Made by a program: the position numbers and the translations under genes
Origin: Anaerolineae bacterium
GTDB taxonomy: Bacteria; Chloroflexota; Anaerolineae; B4-G1
Direction of reading: 5' to 3'
NCBI GenBank assembly: GCA_030612585.1
Contig: JAUWNP010000202.1
Span: 1 to 8,218 of the forward strand
Length of the DNA stretch: 8,218 nt
Notes under the pieces: generated by a model
What the model saw: the letters and a program-made list of their open reading frames with translations, nothing else
Told to the model about the DNA's origin: nothing
Database searches by the model: none
Shown: positions 1 through 6,674 of the stretch, piece by piece
Layout: each line of letters starts with the position of its first letter
Numbering within the stretch: the first letter of the stretch is position 1

Positions 1-252
1 GACCGTCGTGTCCACCGTGCCGCTGAGGGTACCGGCGGGGATTTTTACTTGAACCTCCACCGTCGCCGTGAAGCCGGCTCCCAGTTCCACCGCACCAGGG
101 AGCGTCACGTCCCATCCCTGGCTGCTCTGGGCGGTGAAGGCAAAGGTGTCGCTACGGCTGCCGGTGTTGGTCAGAGTGTGGGCATAGAGGAGTGGATCGC
201 CAGGGTAGCCGCTGCTGGCGCGATCGGGCTCCAGTTCCACCCACGGTTGTAG
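1..252 (-). other. Third Ig-like (NEW3/CARDB-type) domain, cut by window edge (residues 1750-1833)
   Basis: After DIGADEF comes LQPWVELEPDRASSGYPGD, then HTLTNTGSRSDTFAFTA, SSQGWDVTLP and VEVQVKIPAGT. This is the same fold signature as the domains at residues 1204-1423. It runs to the left edge without a stop, so more of the protein lies outside the window. Confidence 0.7.
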
Positions 253-3200
253 GAACTCGTCGGCGCCGATGTCCGGCGCATCGCCCATCGCGCGCGGATG
301 GCCATCTATGTCCTCCTCCAACGCGGTCACGTCGCCGATGTCTATGCAGGGAGAGCCTTCTTGCAAATGGAAGTCCCCTCCCCCAGCATCCACGAAGAGC
401 GGCCGGGTTGAGGTGCTGTGGCTCCCGGCGCTCAGGCCGACGTAGTTGTCGTTGGTGTTACCCCACACATCGTTGTAGTCCAGCGCAGCGCCGGCAGCCT
501 GGCTGTAGATGCCACCGGCAACGCTGGCGGTGTTGCTGACGACGATGGTGTTGCTGACGATGGGGGAGCCTCCGGCCAGGTAGAGACCGCCGCCAGTGTC
601 GGCGGTGTTGCTGTAGATGGTGTCGTGCCAGATGCGTGGGCTCCCTCCCGCGACGTACACCCCTCCGCCGTCCGCGCCAGCCGTGTTCTCGTACACCATG
701 TTGCTCCAGAAGGCCGGGTTCCCGGCGTCACTGGCAAAGCCACCGCCCCGCTGAGCAGCGTTGAAGGCCAGCACATTGCGCTCCAGCGTGGGGTTTCCCT
801 GCCCGTTGTAGACCCCGCCGCCGTAGACACCGGCCGTGTTGCCGGTGATGACGTTCCGTCGCAGGATAGGCGAACCCAGGGCGATGTAGACCCCACCGCC
901 GGAGCCGGGGGATGAGCCACCCTGCAGCGTGAACCCCTCCACGGTCGGGCTGCCGAAGATGTGGAGCACCCGTCCCAACCCCTTGGCGTCCAGGATAGTG
1001 GGATAATCGTCGGGATCCCAGGTGGAGAAGTCAGCGCTGTACCCGCCGCGCAGGATAACGTCCTTGTTGAGGGTGACGTCGTACTCGTCGTAAGTACCGG
1101 CCGCCACCTCGACAATGTCGCCACTGGTGGCCTGCCCTACGGCGTAGGCTACGGTGCTGCAGGGAGAGTCAAAGACCAGACAATTATTGAGCGTGTCTGT
1201 GGCGATGCCTGTTGTGGCCACGTACCGGGTGCCAGGGGTGTGATTCACGTCGGTCGTATCGGTCACCACCGCCCACACGCCGCTGTCGCCGGTGGCGGTC
1301 AGAATCGTCGTCTCGATCAGTCCGCCCGGCGCGGTGGCCGGCACGGCCACGCTGACCCACAGTGTGGCCGTCATTTGCGGCCCCAGGTCAACCACCTGGG
1401 TGGGAGTTACCCCCGACCAGCCCTGTACATTGGAGAATGTGAGATTGAAAGTGTCCGGCGCGTTGCCCGTATTAGTCAGCGTATGCACGTAAGTCATCAC
1501 CGTGCCCGGGTTGACGTGTTCAGTGTAGGCTGGCGCAAGGAGCACACCTGGGTTCCAGTTGGCGACAGTGGTGTTGCTCACCACGTCGTAGATAGTACCA
1601 TTGACCCGCGAGGTAGCGGTAAGAATGACGATAGCGTAGGTGCCGCTGACAGCGTCGGCGGGCACGCCGACAGCGACCGGTGCCTCCGCCACCTCACCGG
1701 CTGCCAATGCAAAGGCCGGTGTGTAATCCACAACCCATCCGGTGGCCAGCCCGCTGATGGTCAGGGTATGGGTCAGGTCAAAGGTGTCGCTGATACTGCC
1801 GGTGTTGGTCATGGTGTGATTGTGGACGACCTGCTGGCCGGGGATGCCGCTGGCGCTCAGATACTTGGGGGCAAAAGCGACGTCGGGATAGGAATCGCTC
1901 TCGTCGGCGCCGACGTCGTATCCTCGTCCCAGCGGCCGGACGTCCCCTTCAAAGTCCAGCGTCAGCCCCGTCCCCGGGTCGGCGGTATGGACACAAGGGG
2001 AATCGGGCTGCAAATGGAAGTCGCGCCCGGTGAAATCTACGAAGAGCGGGGCGGCCGAGAAGTCGGTCGTGCCAGTAGTGACGTTGCCAGCGTAGTTGCC
2101 ACCCGCGTTCTGCCAGACGTCGTTGTAGGCCAGCGTGGGAGTCGCATCTGCCGTGGCGTAGAGGCCACCTCCGGCGTTGCTGACAACAATAGTGTTGCTC
2201 ACCACCGGGGAACCAGCCGCCAGGTAAAGCCCACCTCCAGCGATGGTGGCGGTGTTGGTGACAAGGGTATTGTTGTACAGGCGCGGGTTGCCCCCGGCCG
2301 AGCCGAAGCCGCCGCCGTGGGAAGCCGTGTTGCTGTAGAATATGGTATTCTGGATCGTAGGGTTCAGTGCCGTGGCGACGTAGAGGCCGCCGCCAGTGAT
2401 CGCCTCCCCGCCCCGGACGACGAACCCGTCCACCGTCACCACGCCGGTACCGGTGATATAGACCGCCCGCCCCAACCCCTGCGCATCCAGAACCGTCTGC
2501 GTCGTGGGAGTAAACCAGTTGGTGATGGTGTACCCACCGCGCAGCGTGAGCGCCTGGCTGATGTAAACCGTCTGAGTGAACGTGCCGCCATCCGCCGTGC
2601 GAGTGAGCACATCCTGGCAGACCCCGGCCACCAAGACCCGCGCGCCGCTTGCGGCAGCGTCCACCGCAGCCTGGGTGGTGGAGTAAACCCGCGCGGCGCC
2701 TTCAACCTTGGCGAAGCAGATACCAGTGTAGAACTCGTAGGCCCCCATGTCAGGGTTAGAGCCGAAAGGACGGGCATAGCCAGCGTAATCGTCACTGGGA
2801 TAATTGTTGGGATCGGCGGTGTCCATGCAGGGGGAACCCGATTGGAGGTGGAAGTCAGCACCGGATGGGTCCACAAACAGGGGGTCATTGGAGATGCTGC
2901 CAGTGCCAGCGGATGCGTTGCTATAGTCCCCTCCACTGTTGCCCCATACGTCGTTGTAGACCAGGGTAGGCACAATACCGAGGTTACTGTTGAAGATACC
3001 AACCCCGGTGTTGCTGACCACGATGGTATTACTGATGATGGTTACTTGGGAAGCGTCGTCGTCTCGGACATAGACGCCTCCCCCGTTAGATGAAGCCGTG
3101 TTACCGTAGATGGTGTTGTTCACCAGTGTAGGATCATCATCCTGAGAGTAGCCCGCCACATTGATGCAGACCCCACCGCCACCTGAACTGCCCGTGTTAC

Positions 3201-5499
3201 TGTAGATCAGATTGTTTTCCAGTTGCACGTCACCAGTACTGATGTAGACGCCACCGCCCCGCGCGGTGACCATGTTGCCGTAGATAGTGTTCTGCTCCAC
3301 CGTTCCATCAGCCCCCAGGTAGAAGTAAACCCCGCCACCATCGCCCATTGCTGCATTGCTGTATATGGAGTTGCTTCGTATTGTTACGTTCGCGTCCTCC
3401 CAGATGGAGATACCGCCGCCACCTGGGTGCAGACCGCTGCCCATGACCTTGTTGTCGTGGATCTCGTTATCCACTACGCTGTTGCCAGTACTCGAAGAGT
3501 GAATGTGAATACCGCCGCCCGCCCGGGGGGCGGTGTTGCTGTAGATGAAGTTGCCCTGCACCATCGCGCCGTCGGCGTAGACACCGCCGCCAAACTCTTT
3601 ATCGGTCGTATTGCTGTAGATGATGTTACCCTGCACCGTCGCGTTGTCGGCGTAGATGCCACCTCCATTGCCTTCGGCCGTGTTACTATAGATGGTGTTA
3701 TCCTGAACCATTGAGGCAAAGGCATAGACGCCACCGCCGCTATCCTCGGCAGGGGCAACCCGGTTGTCGTGGATAACGTTGGCGTACAGGAGGCCGCTCT
3801 TGAGATAGCCTCCACCACCGCCGCCTCCATCGGTATCATTGCCACGCGCAGTGTTACTGTAGATCTCGTTCCCGTATACGCGGACGTCGCCTGTCACAAC
3901 GTAGAGCCCCCCGCCGTCGTTGTCGGCCGTATTGCTATAGATCTGGTTCTGCCGGACTATGTGAGCCCCACCCCCCTCGAGATAGATGCCACCACCGTCG
4001 TCAGTCGTGAGGCCGGTGACAAGGCCACTGCGGATGTGGAACCCCTCCACCACCACTGCGGCCGTGCTGTCAACGTACACCACACGCCCCTGTCCCTGAG
4101 CATCCAGGGCAGTGATGTGAGCGTCCGGGTCGGGGGTACTCCAGTTAGTGACGGTGTAGCCGCCTCGAAGGGTGAGACCCTGGCTGATGTAGACCGTCTG
4201 GGTAAACGTGTCAACCCCCACCGTACGGGTGAGCACACCCTGGCAGACACCGGCGACCTTGACCAGGTCACCACCGGTGGTCGCATCCACCGCCGCCTGA
4301 ACGCTGGTGTAGACCTGACCGCTGCCGACGCGGGCAAAGCAAGTACCGGTATAGAACTCGTGCGCGCCTATGTCGGACTGCTCCCCAAACGGACGCGCCC
4401 ACCCATCATAGTCCACTCCCACCGTTTGCGCGACTGGCACCTGATCAATGCAGGGCGAGCCGGCCTGGAGGCGAAAATCCGCTCCGGCCGGATCCACGAA
4501 CGACGAATCCTCTGAGATGCTGCCCGTGCCGCCAGTCACACCGGAGTAGTCCACGGGCGAGTTACCCCACACGTCGTTGTAGCCCAGCGCGGGTGTGCCG
4601 CCGTATCTGTAGATGCCGCCACCATCTGAAGCCACGTTGCTGACGATGATAGTGGCACTGATGACTGGCGAGCCGGAGTTGACGTAGATACCCCCGCCTT
4701 CACTGTCCGCCCAGTTATCATAGAGAGTATTGTGATGCAGGAGAGGAATGCCACTGGCGACGTATACGCCGCCTCCCCGCTTCTGAGCCGCCGTGTTGGT
4801 GTAGATGAGGTTGTTCTCCAGCACCGGCTCACCCCCAACGATGTAGACGCCGCCACCATTGTTGGTCGCCGTATTGCTATAGATGCGGTTGCGCCGCAGC
4901 ACCGGCTCACCCCCAGCGACATAAACGCCTCCGCCGTTGGTAGCGAAGCCGCTGTGGATGTGGAAACCTTCAATCGTCGGCCCGATCCCATCAGCGACGT
5001 AGACCACCTGCGCGCCACTCTCTCCGTCCAAGGCAGTGGGGTAGGCGCCTGGGTCAGGAGTGGTCCAGTTGGTAGTAGTGTAGCCGCCCTGGAGAGTGAG
5101 GGTCTTGGTGATGTAGACCACCCGGCCATCGCCGTCGGTATCGGTATAGACGCCCTGCGCGACCTTGACCAGACCGCCGGGTGTGACGGTGCTCACGGCG
5201 GTCTGGACGGTGGTGTAGGGGCAACCGGTGCAGACGGTGATGACGGAAGGACCATCGCCGCCCTGGGACAAAGGGGCCACCGGAGGACTTGCGACCGGCG
5301 ACCGGGCAGGCTCGAGTGGGGGTAGAAGATCAGGCACAGCCTGGTCGCCCTCCACCGCAGGCAGAGGGCGCACTGAGATCGCGTAGGCCACGTTCCGAGA
5401 CCCAGCCAGCATCCCCAGCAGGATCGCCAGGCTACCTCCGGCCAGGATCAGCGGCAGGACAAAGCGCGGCGTAAACCTCCCATTTGGTTTTCCATTCAT
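1..5499 (-). CDS. Giant secreted modular beta-helix protein (choice-of-anchor-Q-like modules with NEW3/CARDB-like Ig domains), 3' end outside window
   Basis: The frame is open for 1833 codons from ATG 5499-5497 to the left edge, so the C-terminus is missing. Residues 1-40 form a signal peptide: a basic n-region, a hydrophobic stretch at about 13-33, and an AYA/IS cleavage site after A40. A Pro-rich linker follows to about 86. Four right-handed parallel beta-helix modules come next, at about 87-382, 383-923, 924-1201 and 1425-1749. Each has a head (TVQ.AV....G..V.VA..., then LTLRGGYT..NW), rungs of the type GGG[VI]Y...N.IYSNTA, a YNDVW[GQ]N turn, and a tail resembling FVDP...DF.LQ.GSPCID...D.GA.EF. 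That tail matches what is known of choice-of-anchor-Q proteins. Ig-like domains with TNTG..[SP]DTF motifs lie at 1204-1315, 1316-1423 and 1750 onward. No catalytic signature is visible. I infer a surface-exposed or secreted adhesive, structural or polysaccharide-binding protein. An anchor or sorting domain may lie beyond the window. The start is chosen for its AGGAGG and the signal peptide. Confidence 0.93.
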   Translation of the reverse strand, partial: MNGKPNGRFTPRFVLPLILAGGSLAILLGMLAGSRNVAYAISVRPLPAVEGDQAVPDLLPPLEPARSPVASPPVAPLSQGGDGPSVITVCTGCPYTTVQTAVSTVTPGGLVKVAQGVYTDTDGDGRVVYITKTLTLQGGYTTTNWTTPDPGAYPTALDGESGAQVVYVADGIGPTIEGFHIHSGFATNGGGVYVAGGEPVLRRNRIYSNTATNNGGGVYIVGGEPVLENNLIYTNTAAQKRGGGVYVASGIPLLHHNTLYDNWADSEGGGIYVNSGSPVISATIIVSNVASDGGGIYRYGGTPALGYNDVWGNSPVDYSGVTGGTGSISEDSSFVDPAGADFRLQAGSPCIDQVPVAQTVGVDYDGWARPFGEQSDIGAHEFYTGTCFARVGSGQVYTSVQAAVDATTGGDLVKVAGVCQGVLTRTVGVDTFTQTVYISQGLTLRGGYTVTNWSTPDPDAHITALDAQGQGRVVYVDSTAAVVVEGFHIRSGLVTGLTTDDGGGIYLEGGGAHIVRQNQIYSNTADNDGGGLYVVTGDVRVYGNEIYSNTARGNDTDGGGGGGGYLKSGLLYANVIHDNRVAPAEDSGGGVYAFASMVQDNTIYSNTAEGNGGGIYADNATVQGNIIYSNTTDKEFGGGVYADGAMVQGNFIYSNTAPRAGGGIHIHSSSTGNSVVDNEIHDNKVMGSGLHPGGGGISIWEDANVTIRSNSIYSNAAMGDGGGVYFYLGADGTVEQNTIYGNMVTARGGGVYISTGDVQLENNLIYSNTGSSGGGGVCINVAGYSQDDDPTLVNNTIYGNTASSNGGGVYVRDDDASQVTIISNTIVVSNTGVGIFNSNLGIVPTLVYNDVWGNSGGDYSNASAGTGSISNDPLFVDPSGADFHLQSGSPCMDTADPNNYPSDDYAGYARPFGSNPDMGAYEFYTGICFAKVEGAARVYSTTQAAVDAAASGARVLVAGVCQDVLTRTADGGTFTQTVYISQALTLRGGYTITNWFTPTTQTVLDAQGLGRAVYITGTGVVTVDGFVVRGGEAITGGGLYVATALNPTIQNTIFYSNTASHGGGFGSAGGNPRLYNNTLVTNTATIAGGGLYLAAGSPVVSNTIVVSNAGGGLYATADATPTLAYNDVWQNAGGNYAGNVTTGTTDFSAAPLFVDFTGRDFHLQPDSPCVHTADPGTGLTLDFEGDVRPLGRGYDVGADESDSYPDVAFAPKYLSASGIPGQQVVHNHTMTNTGSISDTFDLTHTLTISGLATGWVVDYTPAFALAAGEVAEAPVAVGVPADAVSGTYAIVILTATSRVNGTIYDVVSNTTVANWNPGVLLAPAYTEHVNPGTVMTYVHTLTNTGNAPDTFNLTFSNVQGWSGVTPTQVVDLGPQMTATLWVSVAVPATAPGGLIETTILTATGDSGVWAVVTDTTDVNHTPGTRYVATTGIATDTLNNCLVFDSPCSTVAYAVGQATSGDIVEVAAGTYDEYDVTLNKDVILRGGYSADFSTWDPDDYPTILDAKGLGRVLHIFGSPTVEGFTLQGGSSPGSGGGVYIALGSPILRRNVITGNTAGVYGGGVYNGQGNPTLERNVLAFNAAQRGGGFASDAGNPAFWSNMVYENTAGADGGGVYVAGGSPRIWHDTIYSNTADTGGGLYLAGGSPIVSNTIVVSNTASVAGGIYSQAAGAALDYNDVWGNTNDNYVGLSAGSHSTSTRPLFVDAGGGDFHLQEGSPCIDIGDVTALEEDIDGHPRAMGDAPDIGADEFLQPWVELEPDRASSGYPGDPLLYAHTLTNTGSRSDTFAFTAQSSQGWDVTLPGAVELGAGFTATVEVQVKIPAGTLSGTVDTTV
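253..1227 (-). repeat. Beta-helix module 4 (residues ~1425-1749)
   Basis: The head differs from those of modules 1-3: it has TRYVATTGIATDTLNNCLV, then CSTVAYAVGQATSGDIVEVAAGTYDEY and VILRGGYS. It resembles the leading module type of many stand-alone beta-helix proteins. Five to six rungs follow, then YNDVWGN at 1675-1681, FVDAGGGDFHLQEGSPCID and DIGADEF ending at 1749. Confidence 0.83.
1231..1890 (-). other. Two tandem Ig-like (NEW3/CARDB-type) domains (residues ~1204-1423)
   Basis: Two consecutive domains of roughly 110 residues lie between modules 3 and 4. They carry HTMTNTGSISDTFDL and HTLTNTGNAPDTFNL, each followed by a Gly-Trp strand (ATGWVVDY, VQGWSGV) and a V.VGVPA/V.VAVPA strand. This is the usual pattern of NEW3/CARDB-like beta-sandwich domains found as spacers in secreted proteins. 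The family name rests on motif recognition only. Confidence 0.7.
1897..2730 (-). repeat. Beta-helix module 3 (residues ~924-1201)
   Basis: The head closely matches that of module 2: YTGICFAKV, the paired cysteines 928 and 961, and QTVYISQALTLRGGYT. About four rungs follow. The turn is YNDVWQN from residue 1125, and the tail ends DVGADES at 1195-1201 in place of the usual EF ending. At the DNA level the heads of modules 2 and 3 are still very similar, which points to a fairly recent module duplication. Confidence 0.85.
2731..4353 (-). repeat. Beta-helix module 2, expanded (residues ~383-923)
   Basis: This is the longest module at about 541 residues. I count about 12 GGG-type rungs, against 4 to 6 in the other modules. 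The head has Cys387 and Cys419, which could form a disulfide, and QTVYISQGLTLRGGYT. The extra rungs in the middle are shorter and regular, with repeats of the type YADNATVQGNIIYSNT. YNDVWGN begins at residue 848 and the module ends in DMGAYEF at 917-923. I infer expansion by internal rung duplication. Confidence 0.85.
4354..5241 (-). repeat. Beta-helix module 1 (residues ~87-382)
   Basis: This is the first protein module after the linker. The head contains a CTGC motif and LTLQGGYTTTNW. Five glycine-rich rungs (GGGVYVAGG, GGGVYIVGG, GGGVYVASG, GGGIYVNSG, GGGIYRYGG) alternate with asparagine-rich strands such as NRIYSNTA. The module ends with YNDVWGN at residues 307-313, the SFVDPAGADFRLQAGSPCID block and DIGAHEF at 376-382. 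Confidence 0.85.
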
Positions 5500-5503
5500 T
5501 TGT

Positions 5504-5509
5504 CCTCCT
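5504..5509 (-). promoter_or_regulatory. Shine-Dalgarno AGGAGG of the giant beta-helix gene
   Basis: A perfect AGGAGG lies 4 nt before ATG 5499. An in-frame ATG also exists at 5529-5527, but it has no comparable ribosome binding site and would add ten unconserved residues ahead of the signal peptide. The 5499 start is therefore preferred. Confidence 0.8.
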
Positions 5510-5556
5510 GGGACACTCAAAGTCGCCATCGTGGGCCGATCCATACCCGGCAAGAC

Positions 5557-5582
5557 GTAGGGGCAGCGCCTTGTGCCTGCCC
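5557..5582 (+). repeat. REP-like hairpin (GTAG-headed) in the 5' UTR of the beta-helix gene
   Basis: The + strand reads GTAG followed by a hairpin with arms GGGCAG (5561-5566) and CTGCCC (5577-5582) around a 10-nt loop. A 5' GTAG tetranucleotide next to an imperfect hairpin is the known layout of REP sequences mobilised by RAYT (Y1-type) transposases. The arms differ in sequence from the REP units at 7955-8044. It lies between the predicted promoter and the start codon, so it would be in the leader RNA. Confidence 0.45.
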
Positions 5583-5613
5583 TCCGCTGTAGACATTTCT
5601 CCGACTATAACAT

Positions 5614-5642
5614 AGTATACTCGTTCTTGGAGGCTATGTCTA
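5614..5642 (-). promoter_or_regulatory. Sigma70-like promoter for the beta-helix gene
   Basis: Minus-strand -35 box TAGACA (5642-5637, 5 of 6 to TTGACA), a 17-nt spacer, and -10 box TATACT (5619-5614, 5 of 6 to TATAAT). The expected start of transcription is near 5607, giving a leader of about 108 nt. The AT-rich patch around 5606-5619 stands out in an otherwise GC-rich region. Confidence 0.6.
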
Positions 5643-5658
5643 TGGGACAATGTCCCAT
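5642..5658. promoter_or_regulatory. Perfect 17-bp palindrome, candidate operator
   Basis: Arms ATGGGACA and TGTCCCAT (8 bp each) flank a single central base. The palindrome touches the -35 box of the predicted promoter on its upstream side, where a dimeric regulator commonly binds. There is no downstream T-run on either side, so it is a poor terminator candidate. Confidence 0.45.
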
Positions 5659-5685
5659 CTTGGCTTCCCCAGCGCCCCATCTTGG
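5654..5685. repeat. Two direct copies of CCCATCTTGG, 22 bp apart
   Basis: The 10-bp word occurs at 5654-5663 and 5676-5685, with start-to-start spacing of 22 bp, about two helical turns. The first copy overlaps the right arm of the palindrome at 5642-5658. Together they form an operator-like array upstream of the promoter. The regulator is unknown. Confidence 0.4.
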
Positions 5686-5693
5686 TACCTTCA

Positions 5694-6614
5694 TCAGGTC
5701 GGAACACTGCCAGGTTTCCGCGCATACGCCGTGAACAGATCCCCCAGGTTCACCGGCACCGCCAAGCCCCGCAGCCCCAACTTCGTCACCAACCATTCCG
5801 CCGGCCGGCCCACGAGCGGCATCAGCGCTCCCATCCGGTTCATCAGGTAGCCCAGGCGCAGATAGCGTCCCTGGGGTCGGTCGCTGAGCACCTGGAAGCC
5901 ACACTGCTCCAGCATTGCCCGCAGCGTGTGCCGCGAGAAGTAGTAAATATGCATCTCCATCAACCATGGCCAACGCGCACCCATCAGCCGTGCAAAGAGA
6001 CTGTTTATGTCAATCGTGTGCACCACCACCAACCCGCCCGGTTTGAGCAAGCGATACGCCTGCTGAAGCGTCCCAAGCGGATCGGTCACGTGCTCGATCA
6101 CGTCCCACATCGTCACCACGTCGAAGTATTCCTCCGGCAGGTCAGCCGTCTCCAGCATCCCCTGCACCACGTGGAGTCCTCGCGCCTGCGCCTGCTCCAC
6201 CGCCCAGCGGGAGGGCTCCACCCCCCAGGCATCCCAGCCGTGGCAGGCTGCGATCTCAACGAAGATTCCGATGTAACACCCCACGTCCAGCAGTGAGCGA
6301 CCATTCGGCGGACCGGCGAGCCGCTCCAGCGGCTTCAGGTGGTGCTCGAAGGTCAACACCCGCCCCTCTCGCTCCTCAATGTACAGCGGATCCTCGACCG
6401 CCTGGTAGGTCTCGACGATGTCTTGGCCATCCGGGCGCGGGTCAGTATAGACCAATCCACACTGCTGACACTGGACGATGGTGTGATGCCGTCCATATCC
6501 GCTGTGGGTACAGCGAAATGCCCGCCAGTCGCCGCTCTCCCCCTGCTTGACCGTGCAGGGGTAACGCGTGACCGCGTCGTCGGCCCCACACAGATTGCAA
6601 TGCACGTGTTCCAT
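5694..6614 (-). CDS. Class I SAM-dependent methyltransferase with N-terminal zinc ribbon
   Basis: 306 residues. The N-terminus has CNLC (Cys6, Cys9) and CQQCGLVYTDPRP (Cys49, Cys52), a likely structural zinc site of the type preceding many sugar or small-molecule methyltransferases. The Rossmann SAM-binding core follows: motif I LLDVGCYIG at 108-116, acidic GVEP at 131-134, YFDVVTMWDVIEHVTDP at 163-179, and LLKPGG at 189-194. A C-terminal region with MEMHIYYF and the terminal VPVNLGDLFTAYARKP completes it, and the length is normal for the group. The start at ATG 6614 has GGAGG (6626-6622) 7 nt upstream. The gene lies 60 nt after the GT87-type gene on the same strand, so the two are probably co-transcribed. 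The substrate is not shown by the sequence. Given its neighbours, a sugar, lipid-linked glycan or polyketide-like intermediate is plausible. Confidence 0.9.
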   Translation of the reverse strand: MEHVHCNLCGADDAVTRYPCTVKQGESGDWRAFRCTHSGYGRHHTIVQCQQCGLVYTDPRPDGQDIVETYQAVEDPLYIEEREGRVLTFEHHLKPLERLAGPPNGRSLLDVGCYIGIFVEIAACHGWDAWGVEPSRWAVEQAQARGLHVVQGMLETADLPEEYFDVVTMWDVIEHVTDPLGTLQQAYRLLKPGGLVVVHTIDINSLFARLMGARWPWLMEMHIYYFSRHTLRAMLEQCGFQVLSDRPQGRYLRLGYLMNRMGALMPLVGRPAEWLVTKLGLRGLAVPVNLGDLFTAYARKPGSVPT

Positions 6615-6621
6615 CAGTCTC

Positions 6622-6626
6622 CCTCC
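6622..6626 (-). promoter_or_regulatory. Shine-Dalgarno GGAGG of the methyltransferase gene
   Basis: GGAGG sits 7 nt before ATG 6614, within the 60-nt gap after the GT87-type gene. No terminator or promoter is visible in that gap, which supports read-through from the upstream gene. Confidence 0.7.
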
Positions 6627-6674
6627 GCCGTCAAACGCACCCAGGCCAGCCGCAGCCCTGTCTGCAATGCAATC

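Noticed and set aside
432..1124. Minus-strand frames of 230, 188, 123, 126 and 197 residues overlapping the giant gene
   Set aside because: They are shifted-frame shadows of the repeat-rich gene, rich in Ser/Thr/Arg/Pro, with no recognisable domains. The true frame continues through all of them without a stop.
961..3093. 710-residue open frame on the + strand, and other long + strand frames (418-915, 3223-3714, 3769-4515, 4732-5325)
   Set aside because: They lie antisense to the beta-helix gene and lack domain motifs. They are long only because the sense gene rarely uses codons whose complements are stops.
5500..5529. Upstream in-frame ATG at 5529 as the start of the giant gene
   Set aside because: It has no ribosome binding site, whereas ATG 5499 has AGGAGG 4 nt upstream and begins directly with a typical signal peptide.
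5642..5658. Intrinsic terminator for the methyltransferase gene
   Set aside because: The stem is short, the centre is one base, and no T-run follows on the minus strand. Its position next to a -35 box fits an operator better.
5432..5973. Minus-strand frames 5432-5725 and 5605-5973 spanning the intergenic region
   Set aside because: They overlap the well-supported methyltransferase and beta-helix genes in other frames and include the promoter region. They show no motif or ribosome binding site of note.
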